Shown here: positions 1 to 6,375 of the stretch, one piece after another
Layout: each line of letters starts with the position of its first letter
Numbering within the stretch: the first letter of the stretch is position 1
Assembly: GCA_044376365.1 (NCBI GenBank)
Contig: JBILLA010000014.1
Span: 1 to 23,102 of the forward strand
Source of the DNA: JBIKWN01 sp044376365
Lineage (GTDB): Bacteria > Bdellovibrionota_C > UBA2361 > JBIKWN01
DNA: 23,102 nucleotides
Direction of reading: 5' to 3'
Notes under the pieces: generated by a model
The model's database searches: none
Seen by the model: the letters and a program-made list of their open reading frames with translations, nothing else
Told to the model about the DNA's origin: nothing
Program-made: the position numbers and the translations under genes

Positions 1-1528
1 TGTATGCGCCACCTGCAACATTACCTGATAGGTAGTTGCTGAGGTGAAACGGTATCGTTCCTTGCGGATTAAAGTTTGTGCGTGCGCCATCATAGCCAAC
101 ATCTCTATCAAAATAGGTCTGCGTAAGATTTGCTTTCGTAATCAAACGCAATCCGTACGGGTTATCAACAGGACGAAAGCTCTCTAAGTATGAGAGTGAA
201 AGTTCTGGTAATCGATTAAAGGTCAGCTTGTCTCCGCCGATTGCAGTCTGTGTACCACTTTTATCAAACTCCTCTCTGGAGCCATAGATAAGGTCGTTAT
301 ATTCGCTTGAGAGCTCTCCAGAGAAAAAATCACCGAATGCACTTCGAGCAACGATGCTTGATGTATTCACAGGAGCCCGTGGATCGAGAATCTTTGTATC
401 ATTAAATTCACGTCCCATCGTCCCATCATTGACATAATGAATATCAGAGATAACACGCAACGGGAGTGCAGCATCTTGATCTGCTTTATAGACGTTGCCA
501 AAAAATAAACCAAAGCGGTCTTCGTTAATCGTTGGATCAACAAGCCCGCTGGTATTTAAACCACGCAAAGCACCATCACGAAGAGACTCATTAGAATACA
601 GTAATCGAGAATCAACAGAGTTATCGTCGCTATAGAGCTTTTTATAATCGAGAAAAGTTCCGTAGCGGGTCTTTGTTTCAACAAATGGAGTGAGTTGCAG
701 ATCCGCTGAATCGCTGAGGGGGAAAAATATTGGCTGACGATACTCAATACCATTCTGCCTGCTGTATCCAACCGAGGGCGACAGAAGCCCAGGAGAACGC
801 TCAGTTTTTGCAGGGAAAAGAAAGTATGGGGTATAGAAAAGCGGGACGCCGTGGAACCAAAGTGTCGTATTCTTACTTGTAGCGTATCCTTCCTGCGTAA
901 TACGGGTATCCTCTGCATGAATGGACCATGGGCAACTTCCATCGGCACAGGTACAGGTCGTCATTTCAGAATCGATCAAGCGATACTGACGCTCACTGAG
1001 CTTAAAGATCTCTTTTGCTTTAATCGAATAGCCACCGTCATCATAGAGGAAGGAGCCATTGGTAAATTGACCAGTCTCGTCTTCAATGTTCACAGCAGCT
1101 TTATCTGCACGGATCTCTGCAGACTGTCCATCAAAGGCGACGTTACCTTCTAACTCAGCATATTTTGTCTCAGTATTCACACGTGCACTATCTGCTTGTG
1201 CTTGCACACCAGCTCCTGACAAAAGAATACCTCCAGAAGCAAGCACCGTTTTTTGATCTTTATCAAAGCCAAGCTGAGGGGCTTTCACATCGAGAGACTT
1301 CTTTGAGACTTCATCAGCTTTTAGAGCAGCTTGTTTACGTTGCTCAAGAACTTTTTTAACTTTTGGACTATCTTCTTTAAAGAGGAACTGGCTTCCCCTC
1401 GTCGGGTCTTCTTGCTGAGCATGCACGAATGGTGTGCAGATCAAACTCACTACAACGAATGCGAGTATTGATAAATGTATTCGTGCAGTGCCTCGTCTTG
1501 CCGAACTCCGAAATGTAGCCTCTTTCAT
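1..1528 (-). CDS. lptD: LPS-assembly outer-membrane protein LptD (partial, N-terminal 509 residues)
   Basis: This is the outer-membrane component that, with LptE, inserts lipopolysaccharide into the outer leaflet. The frame is open from the ATG at 1528 to the left edge, so the C-terminal part of the barrel is missing; E. coli LptD has 784 residues. A signal peptide is clear: a basic start, a hydrophobic core around residues 18-31, and a likely cut after VHA at 35-37. Residues about 80-190 form the OstA/LptA-like beta-jellyroll, including KAKEIFKLSE. The segment TTCTCADGSCPWSI (C192, C194, C199) and the following GVPLFYTPYFLFP and RSPGLLSPSVGY match the start of the LptD barrel; the cysteines may take part in disulfides, as they do in E. 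coli. The start codon shares one base with the accD stop (TGATG), so translation is probably coupled to accD. Confidence 0.92.
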   Translation of the reverse strand, partial: MKEATFRSSARRGTARIHLSILAFVVVSLICTPFVHAQQEDPTRGSQFLFKEDSPKVKKVLEQRKQAALKADEVSKKSLDVKAPQLGFDKDQKTVLASGGILLSGAGVQAQADSARVNTETKYAELEGNVAFDGQSAEIRADKAAVNIEDETGQFTNGSFLYDDGGYSIKAKEIFKLSERQYRLIDSEMTTCTCADGSCPWSIHAEDTRITQEGYATSKNTTLWFHGVPLFYTPYFLFPAKTERSPGLLSPSVGYSRQNGIEYRQPIFFPLSDSADLQLTPFVETKTRYGTFLDYKKLYSDDNSVDSRLLYSNESLRDGALRGLNTSGLVDPTINEDRFGLFFGNVYKADQDAALPLRVISDIHYVNDGTMGREFNDTKILDPRAPVNTSSIVARSAFGDFFSGELSSEYNDLIYGSREEFDKSGTQTAIGGDKLTFNRLPELSLSYLESFRPVDNPYGLRLITKANLTQTYFDRDVGYDGARTNFNPQGTIPFHLSNYLSGNVAGGAY

Positions 1529-2391
1529 CACTCTCCAAAACCAAAATTCTTCAGGATGGTGGCAAGTTCCTCACGCATCGTCGCTCTGGGGACAATACGA
1601 TCAATCATGCCATGCTCCAAGAGGAATTCTGAACGCTGGAAGCCCTCAGGTAATTTCTGGCGAATGGTCTGTTCAATAACGCGTGGGCCCGCAAACCCAA
1701 TAAGGGCTTTCGGCTCTGCAATAATGACATCGCCTTGCATCGAGAATGATGCAGCGACCCCACCTGTTGTTGGATCAGTTAAGACAGAGATATATGGAAT
1801 ACGCGCTGAAGAGAGCCGTGTTAGGGCCGCGCTCACTTTGGCCATCTGCATAAGAGAGAAAATCCCCTCCTGCATACGAGCGCCACCTGATGAAGAGACG
1901 ATAATGACAGGTTTACGCTCTTCAATCGCAATTTCTATCATTCGCGCAAGTTTTTCACCGACGACAGAGCCCATGCTGCCACCGAGGAAGCTAAAATCAA
2001 ACACACCAAGCATCACTGGAACGTTCATGACACGGGCACTGCCAGTGATGACAGCTTCAGTCGAGCCACTATTTTTTTCAGCTTTCTTAATACGGTCTTT
2101 ATATTTTTGCGTATCCTTAAACTGGAGTGGATCAGCAGGACGCAGATTTGCATCGAGCTCTATAAAAGAGTGGCGATCTGTAATGACAGGGATACGTTGG
2201 CGAGCATTCAGACGGAAGTGGTAGTTACACTTCGTACAAACCCCAAGAGTTCGCTTGAGTTCTTTCGTATAGATAATAGCTGAGCACTCAGGACACTTTG
2301 TCCAGATATCATCAGGTAGTGTGGTCTTAGCGACATCCTCAACCGCAGGGCGAGGTGCCTTACTGCGTGAAAACCATCCCATAAATTGCAT
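1528..2391 (-). CDS. accD: Acetyl-CoA carboxylase carboxyltransferase, beta subunit AccD
   Basis: AccD pairs with AccA to transfer the carboxyl group from carboxybiotin to acetyl-CoA, giving malonyl-CoA for fatty-acid synthesis in the cytoplasm. The 287-residue protein opens with the expected zinc ribbon, C33-x2-C36-x15-C52-x2-C55. The carboxyltransferase crotonase-like core follows, with SFLGGSMGSVVGEK, SSSGGARMQEG and LTDPTTGGVAASF, all typical of AccD. Length is normal for the family. The ATG at 2391 has GGAG six bases upstream; a second in-frame ATG at 2382 is possible but is further from that site. The stop overlaps the lptD start by one base, so fatty-acid and LPS-export genes share a transcript here. 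accA is not in the window. Confidence 0.95.
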   Translation of the reverse strand: MQFMGWFSRSKAPRPAVEDVAKTTLPDDIWTKCPECSAIIYTKELKRTLGVCTKCNYHFRLNARQRIPVITDRHSFIELDANLRPADPLQFKDTQKYKDRIKKAEKNSGSTEAVITGSARVMNVPVMLGVFDFSFLGGSMGSVVGEKLARMIEIAIEERKPVIIVSSSGGARMQEGIFSLMQMAKVSAALTRLSSARIPYISVLTDPTTGGVAASFSMQGDVIIAEPKALIGFAGPRVIEQTIRQKLPEGFQRSEFLLEHGMIDRIVPRATMREELATILKNFGFGE

Positions 2392-2450
2392 TGGAGACTC
2401 CGTTACTTTAGGTCTGTTAAACGTGTGCTTTTCGGGTGAAACTATAGACT

Positions 2451-2475
2451 AAAAAAAGAGGCGAGGAAATCGCCC
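2451..2475 (-). terminator. Terminator-like hairpin in the leader of accD
   Basis: Read on the minus strand, GGCGA (2474-2470), loop TTTCC and TCGCC (2464-2460) form a 5-bp GC-rich stem, extended to 6 bp by a possible G-U pair. It is followed by TC and seven T residues (2457-2451). This has the form of a rho-independent terminator, but it lies about 60 bases before the accD start rather than after a gene. It could stop antisense transcription entering from the Nif3 gene, or act as an attenuator in an accD leader. On the plus strand the same hairpin lies in the leader of the Nif3-family gene, without a T tract. Confidence 0.45.
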
Positions 2476-2492
2476 GAAAAACAGAGCTAAGT

Positions 2493-3257
2493 ATGGCACA
2501 TTTATCAAGAATTATCGAGTTCCTTGACACCCTCCTTGAACCGCACACCTATGCGGATGGAAGCTACAATGGCTTACAGGTCGATGCGGGGGTCACTGAA
2601 ATTATGCGGGTAGCGGGCGCAGTTGATTCTGGGGCCTCTATCATTGAAAAAGCTGTCGAGCATGATGCGGATCTGTTACTGGTGCATCACGGCCTCTACT
2701 GGGGGTCGAGCCCTCACGTTACCAATGGGATGCACGGCATGAAGGTTCGTACCCTCATGCAACATCATTGCAATCTTTATACGAGCCACCTGCCCCTTGA
2801 TGGTAATCTTGAGGCAGGCAATGCAACTGAGATACTTCGATTGCTTGGCGTATCAAATGTTCATGCATTTGCAACCGAAGGACATATGACGCTTGGTGCT
2901 CGTGGTGAACTGCCACATCCTATGACCATCGCCGAGATAACCGAAGCACTATCGCACGTTGAAGGATACGGACCTGAAGTCATACTACCCTTTGGTGCTC
3001 AGACTATACAATCAATCGGTGTTTGCACCGGTGCCGGAGGCTTTGCAATGCATGAAGCTCGTCGGTTAAACTTAGATCTGTTTATTTCAGGAGAACCGAA
3101 ACATCAGCAGTACCATGAAGCAAAAGAGATCGGACAGTCGGCTCTTTTTATTGGTCACTACGCAAGCGAAACTTTTGGGGTGAAAGCACTCCTGAAATTA
3201 CTTGAGAGCACTTTTGGGATTCGTACAATTTGGATCTCTGAGCCAACTGGGATTTAA
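2493..3257 (+). CDS. Nif3/YbgI-family dinuclear metal-centre protein
   Basis: This 254-residue protein belongs to the Nif3/YbgI/YqfO family, often labelled GTP cyclohydrolase 1 type 2 homolog. These are toroidal hexamers with two metal ions per subunit, and their physiological reaction is not settled. All expected ligand motifs are visible: VHHGLYW with H65 and H66, SHLPLD with H99 and D103, and GHYASETFG with H222 and E226. YNGLQVD near residues 25-31 is another family signature. Length matches the short YbgI type without the extra PII-like insert of YqfO. The ATG at 2493 has only a weak AGAG-type ribosome site. pgk follows after 49 bases on the same strand, so the two may be co-transcribed; the function is not linked in any obvious way. 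Confidence 0.88.
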   Translation: MAHLSRIIEFLDTLLEPHTYADGSYNGLQVDAGVTEIMRVAGAVDSGASIIEKAVEHDADLLLVHHGLYWGSSPHVTNGMHGMKVRTLMQHHCNLYTSHLPLDGNLEAGNATEILRLLGVSNVHAFATEGHMTLGARGELPHPMTIAEITEALSHVEGYGPEVILPFGAQTIQSIGVCTGAGGFAMHEARRLNLDLFISGEPKHQQYHEAKEIGQSALFIGHYASETFGVKALLKLLESTFGIRTIWISEPTGI

Positions 3258-3268
3258 GCCAGCATAAT

Positions 3269-3274
3269 TATAAT
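3269..3274 (+). promoter_or_regulatory. Possible -10 element ahead of pgk
   Basis: A perfect TATAAT lies in the short gap between the Nif3-family gene and pgk, 33 bases before the pgk start. No good -35 hexamer sits 16-18 bases upstream. It could give pgk its own promoter, but AT-rich spacers contain such hexamers by chance. Confidence 0.25.
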
Positions 3275-3306
3275 TTTATTTGATACAGACATAGGTAACG
3301 ACATTT

Positions 3307-4485
3307 ATGAACACACTCGCCGACCTCTCCATGCAAGATAAACGAGTCCTCCTCCGAGGAGACCTCAACGTACCACTCAATGATGAGGGAGAGATCACTG
3401 ATGACAATCGTATTCAGCAAATGTTGCCGACGTTACAGTACATCCTTGAAAAAGGTGGTAAGCCTATCGTGATGTCGCACGTTGGACGCCCCGCAGGTTT
3501 TGGCGATCCTAAAAACTCAATGCGACCTGTTGCAGCACAGATTGAAAAACTTACCGGTGTAAAAACTATCCTTGCACCTGATTGCATCGGACCTGAAGTA
3601 GAAAAACTTGCTGCCAACTTAAAAGCAGGTGAAATTTTGGTTCTTGAAAACCTTCGCTATAACAAAGGAGAAAAAGACAACGATCCACAATTTGCTGCGG
3701 CACTTGCCAAGCTTGGTGACGTCTATGTGAATGATGCTTTTGCAACAGCACACCGAGCTGATGCATCCATGCATGCGCTCCCACTTGCTATGAAGCAAAA
3801 AGCTATTGGCCTCCTCATGCAAAAAGAGCTCGATAATTATAACCGCGCCATGAGAAATCCTAAGCGACCATTGGCAGTTGTGCTTGGTGGCTCAAAAGTA
3901 TCATCGAAATTCGAAGCGCTTGTGAATATCTCTGATAAAGCAGATAAGATCATTATCGGTGGCGCAATGGCGAACACATTTCTTGCTGCACAAGGTTTGC
4001 AAATGGGACGCTCTCTCGTTGAACCATCATACTATCCCAAAGTCATCGAGCTTGTTGCTGCTATTGCTCGACGTGGCAGCAAACTATATCTGCCGGTTGA
4101 TTTTATTGTTGCCCCTTCCCTCACAGCGAAAGGACTTGGTCGCACCGTCACATCTCAGGAAGTGCCTGCTGATACAATGGCGCTTGATATCGGACCTGCG
4201 ACAAGTCTGCTTTATAAAGCTGCGCTCTATGACTGTGAAACGATCGTATGGAATGGTCCAATGGGTGCTTTTGAACAGGAAGATTTTGCTAAGGGTACCA
4301 CTGATATGGTTGAAACACTTGCCTCAAGCCATGCATTCACTGTTGTTGGTGGCGGCGATACTGATGCTGCAGTGCACCAAATGCAGCTTCAGCATAAGTT
4401 TGACTATATCTCTACTGGCGGCGGTGCATTCCTTGAACTGCTTGAGGGCAAGACACTTGTTTCGCTGCAAGCTATGGGGATGTAA
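3307..4485 (+). CDS. pgk: Phosphoglycerate kinase
   Basis: Pgk is the cytoplasmic glycolytic enzyme that moves the acyl phosphate of 1,3-bisphosphoglycerate to ADP, making ATP and 3-phosphoglycerate. At 392 residues it has the normal bacterial length. N-domain substrate-binding motifs are present: RGDLNVP (R17, D19, N21), DDNRI near 32-36 and SHVGRP (H58, R61). The C-domain nucleotide site shows VLGGSKVSSK, WNGPMGAFE, the glycine-rich VVGGGDTDAAV and STGGGAFLELLEGK. RGDLNVP and SHVGRP differ slightly from the more usual RVDLNVP and SHLGRP, but no catalytic residue is lost. The gene stands alone, without gap or tpi beside it. The ribosome site is weak (AGG about a dozen bases before the ATG). 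Confidence 0.97.
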   Translation: MNTLADLSMQDKRVLLRGDLNVPLNDEGEITDDNRIQQMLPTLQYILEKGGKPIVMSHVGRPAGFGDPKNSMRPVAAQIEKLTGVKTILAPDCIGPEVEKLAANLKAGEILVLENLRYNKGEKDNDPQFAAALAKLGDVYVNDAFATAHRADASMHALPLAMKQKAIGLLMQKELDNYNRAMRNPKRPLAVVLGGSKVSSKFEALVNISDKADKIIIGGAMANTFLAAQGLQMGRSLVEPSYYPKVIELVAAIARRGSKLYLPVDFIVAPSLTAKGLGRTVTSQEVPADTMALDIGPATSLLYKAALYDCETIVWNGPMGAFEQEDFAKGTTDMVETLASSHAFTVVGGGDTDAAVHQMQLQHKFDYISTGGGAFLELLEGKTLVSLQAMGM

Positions 4486-4619
4486 TTTTTTTTGTGGGGC
4501 TGATTTTCTGGTTTACAGTTTTAACGTTAACAGAAAAAAGCTGAATTAATCAACGATATCAGCCACTTACAAGCAGTTTTTTGCTTTCAGCTGACTCCTC
4601 CCCCAAAAAAATTACTTTT

Positions 4620-4657
4620 TTGTACAAAAATGTCTCAAGTTGTACAAAATTGTGCAC
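4620..4657. promoter_or_regulatory. Helically phased palindromes TTGTACAA upstream of the FlgM-like gene
   Basis: TTGTACAAAA occurs twice, at 4620-4629 and 4640-4649, exactly 20 bases apart. A related palindrome, GTGCAC (inside TTGTGCAC), lies at 4652-4657. The palindrome centres are 20 and 11 bases apart, so all three would lie on about the same face of the helix. This looks like a set of operator half-sites for a dimeric regulator, but the protein is unknown. They are 95-132 bases before the ATG at 4752. Confidence 0.4.
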
Positions 4658-4703
4658 GATAGCTTACCTCATGAGAGAGAAAGGTAGCCCTAATATGGTT
4701 ACT

Positions 4704-4732
4704 TTGAAGGGCTCAAAGAAAGAAATTACTAT
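4704..4732 (+). promoter_or_regulatory. Candidate sigma-70-type promoter of the FlgM-like gene
   Basis: TTGAAG (4704-4709), a 17-base spacer and TACTAT (4727-4732) make a reasonable vegetative promoter, with TATACT overlapping as an alternative -10. The expected transcript start near 4739 would give a short leader that still contains the GGGGAG ribosome site. No clear sigma-28 (TAAA / GCCGATAA) promoter was seen. Confidence 0.4.
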
Positions 4733-4751
4733 ACTTATCGGGGAGTTATAC

Positions 4752-4970
4752 ATGGAAGCACAAGATTTCAATACTACATCAGTACAGGCATTCATCGCTG
4801 AGCAGGTTGAAAAAACCAAGGCGCATTTTGAACAAAACGGAGCGCGCCGTGAGAAGATCGAAAACCTTAAAGCGATGATTCGAGCCAACATCTATGACGT
4901 CTCATCTGAAAAGATTGCAGAGCGACTCGTTGAAGTTCTTTCACGTAACGTACGTATTAAAGTGCTCTAA
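4752..4970 (+). CDS. FlgM-like anti-sigma-28 factor (small protein)
   Basis: This 72-residue protein resembles the C-terminal half of FlgM, which binds sigma-28 (FliA) and holds back late flagellar genes until it is exported. The similarity is in residues about 35-66: RREKIENLKAMIRANIYDV, then SSEKIAERLVEVL. This matches the FlgM pattern of R-x-E-K-[IV]-x2-[IL]-[KR]-x2-I-x2-x-x-Y-x-[VI]-D/S-x-E-K-[IV]-A-x2-[LI]. The N-terminal 30 residues are polar, as expected of a disordered region. The ATG at 4752 is preferred because GGGGAG lies six bases upstream. The frame is open back to 4581, with in-frame ATGs at 4671 and 4695 that have poorer ribosome sites, so a longer product cannot be excluded. 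No other flagellar gene is nearby. The assignment rests on a short motif. Confidence 0.6.
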   Translation: MEAQDFNTTSVQAFIAEQVEKTKAHFEQNGARREKIENLKAMIRANIYDVSSEKIAERLVEVLSRNVRIKVL

Positions 4971-4995
4971 TCTGCAAGAGGCGCAGGTTCTTTAT

Positions 4996-5048
4996 GATAG
5001 ATTCAACAAAGAGATAACCGCCTGGTTCACTCTGACGTTGAATCTATC
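4996..5048. terminator. Long stem-loop between convergent genes
   Basis: GATAGATTCAAC (4996-5007) and GTTGAATCTATC (5037-5048) are a perfect 12-bp inverted repeat. Inside it, AGAG/CTCT (5010-5013 with 5030-5033) and AACC/GGTT (5016-5019 with 5024-5027) can extend the stem, giving a near-continuous hairpin. It lies just after the FlgM-like gene and touches the stop codon of the opposing MarR-type gene, so it could end both transcripts. Neither side has a T tract, so it is not a classical intrinsic terminator and may instead protect 3' ends. Confidence 0.5.
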
Positions 5049-6298
5049 TACGAATGAGAAAGCGATCCTGCCAATGGAGCAAATACACACTCCACTTTAG
5101 CGCCAGTGTCAATCATATCAAGATAAGTTCGCAGGCCACGAAATACTAGATTACGATCCTGAGACTTGATCTTGTTATCAAAAAAACCAGCAACGATTTC
5201 AAAACGCTTCGGTTGAGGACAAACATCAAAAAGCGCGACAAGCTCCTTACCACGATGAAATCCAACCACGATATGGTGTGATGCAGCTAAAGTCTCTGGG
5301 CATTCATGTTGCTGATGGCGTTTTACAAGCTCTGTGATGATTCGAGCTCGCGCACTTGCTCGCTCTTGTGAAGAAGAAAAAATTACTGTGGTCAGCCCTA
5401 GTGAAGCAATTGATACGCCTTCATCAGAATCAAGCACATATCTCTTCAAGACTGCGAGCCAATCTTGAATTTGGCGATCGCTATAACCATGCAAGGATTC
5501 CTGCAATCTTTTCGCAGCACGATGCTCTACCTCATCAACTGCTCTCTGTCCAGCAGGTGTAATCGAAATACAGAGCGCACGTTTATCGTGCGTATTAGAA
5601 ACTGCAGATATAAGACCTCTCTTGATAAGATCTTTAATAACCACAGTGATTGCACTGTTGGTGATACAGATCTGCTCAGAGAGCACCCGAGCCGACAGTG
5701 ACAGCGGCGTGTTTGCAAGACGAGATAACACTTGAAACTGCGTTGAATTAAAATTGCTCTCAAAAACACGTTTACCAAGCAATCGAAAACAACGAGTAAT
5801 CCGTCGCTGATGGAGAGAATATTCAAGCTCTCCAGGACGAAGCGGAGGAGTTGGATGACCGAATCCATCTGCAATTGCTTTGAAGAGCTGCACAAGTTTT
5901 TTCTTATCTGAGGCTTTCAGTAGTCGGCCAATCGATTCGAATGACTCACGGCTTACTGTGTCCGAAAGCATGATTACTTTAATACCTTTAGGCGTCAAAG
6001 AGAGAGACAGCGCCCGTGCATCTGAAGAAGAGACTTTTTTTTGTATGAAGCCACGCTCAACCAATCGATTCATAAGACGAGACATATGGCTTTGGGGTAA
6101 GAAAAAAAACTTTTCAAACTCACGGAGCGTTACATGTGGTTGTGCTTGGATCTCTTTCAGCAAATGGGCTTCAGCGAGAGAGAGCTGTGATTGAGGCTCA
6201 ACATCGACATACCGGTTACGTTGCTGTAGCCGTTTAAAAAGCCGATGCATTTGAATAAAAATTTCTTTTGCTTTTACTGATTCACGTGCAGGTCTCAT
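5048..6298 (-). CDS. Tandem double-MarR regulator with extra C-terminal domain
   Basis: The 416-residue protein carries two complete MarR winged-helix units in one chain. The first spans about residues 14-145, with the wing signature SDARALSLSLTPKG (D93, R95). The second spans about 160-292, with the matching HDKRALCISITPAG (D238, R240). MarR proteins normally act as dimers of about 140-residue subunits, so this could bind DNA as a single-chain pseudo-dimer. A third region, about 300-416, resembles neither unit. It has strand-like stretches (HHIVVGFHRGKELVALFD, RFEIVAGFFD) and might be a sensor or a degraded GNAT-type fold, but this is only a guess. No clear ribosome site precedes the ATG at 6298; an in-frame ATG at 6250 is an alternative start. 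It lies downstream of, and on the same strand as, the unknown 496-residue gene. Target genes are unknown. Confidence 0.78.
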   Translation of the reverse strand: MRPARESVKAKEIFIQMHRLFKRLQQRNRYVDVEPQSQLSLAEAHLLKEIQAQPHVTLREFEKFFFLPQSHMSRLMNRLVERGFIQKKVSSSDARALSLSLTPKGIKVIMLSDTVSRESFESIGRLLKASDKKKLVQLFKAIADGFGHPTPPLRPGELEYSLHQRRITRCFRLLGKRVFESNFNSTQFQVLSRLANTPLSLSARVLSEQICITNSAITVVIKDLIKRGLISAVSNTHDKRALCISITPAGQRAVDEVEHRAAKRLQESLHGYSDRQIQDWLAVLKRYVLDSDEGVSIASLGLTTVIFSSSQERASARARIITELVKRHQQHECPETLAASHHIVVGFHRGKELVALFDVCPQPKRFEIVAGFFDNKIKSQDRNLVFRGLRTYLDMIDTGAKVECVFAPLAGSLSHS

Positions 6299-6311
6299 AC
6301 TTGGTGGCTAT

Positions 6312-6331
6312 TCTAGCAGAAAAAAACTAGA
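6312..6331. promoter_or_regulatory. Inverted repeat TCTAG-N10-CTAGA before the MarR-type gene
   Basis: TCTAG (6312-6316) and CTAGA (6327-6331) flank a ten-base A-rich centre, starting 14 bases upstream of the MarR-type start codon. MarR-family genes often have a palindromic operator in this place, which suggests autoregulation. The arms are only five bases long, so chance is possible. Confidence 0.25.
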
Positions 6332-6340
6332 CCGCTACGT

Positions 6341-6375
6341 CCTCATTAAGCAAACAGTCGTTATAGTTAATGAGG
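6341..6375 (-). terminator. Inverted repeat at the end of the 496-residue gene
   Basis: CCTCATTAA (6341-6349) and TTAATGAGG (6367-6375) form a perfect 9-bp stem with a 17-base loop. The upstream arm of the minus-strand transcript contains the stop codon. Seven T residues (6326-6320 on the minus strand) come 14 bases after the stem, which is further than in a normal intrinsic terminator. It may weakly end the transcript or mark the boundary before the MarR-type gene. Confidence 0.35.

Noticed and set aside
1475..2224. Open frame of 249 codons on the plus strand opposite accD
   Set aside because: It lies entirely antisense to accD, whose zinc ribbon and carboxyltransferase motifs are unmistakable. 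The product has no recognisable features and is a mirror of accD codon use.
3959..4549. Open frame of 196 codons overlapping pgk in another frame
   Set aside because: pgk is conserved through this stretch; the other frame gives a Leu/Ser-rich product without family features.
4486..4619. Intrinsic terminator after pgk
   Set aside because: Short palindromes are present (TTAACGTTAA at 4521-4530, TCAGCTGA at 4587-4594, AAGCA/TGCTT around 4571-4586) and a run of eight T residues follows the stop, but no stem is directly followed by a T tract.
4581..4751. 57-codon in-frame extension upstream of the FlgM-like gene
   Set aside because: It would include the phased palindromes and the promoter candidate, and the ribosome site fits the ATG at 4752 far better. 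The ATG at 4695 remains a minor possibility.
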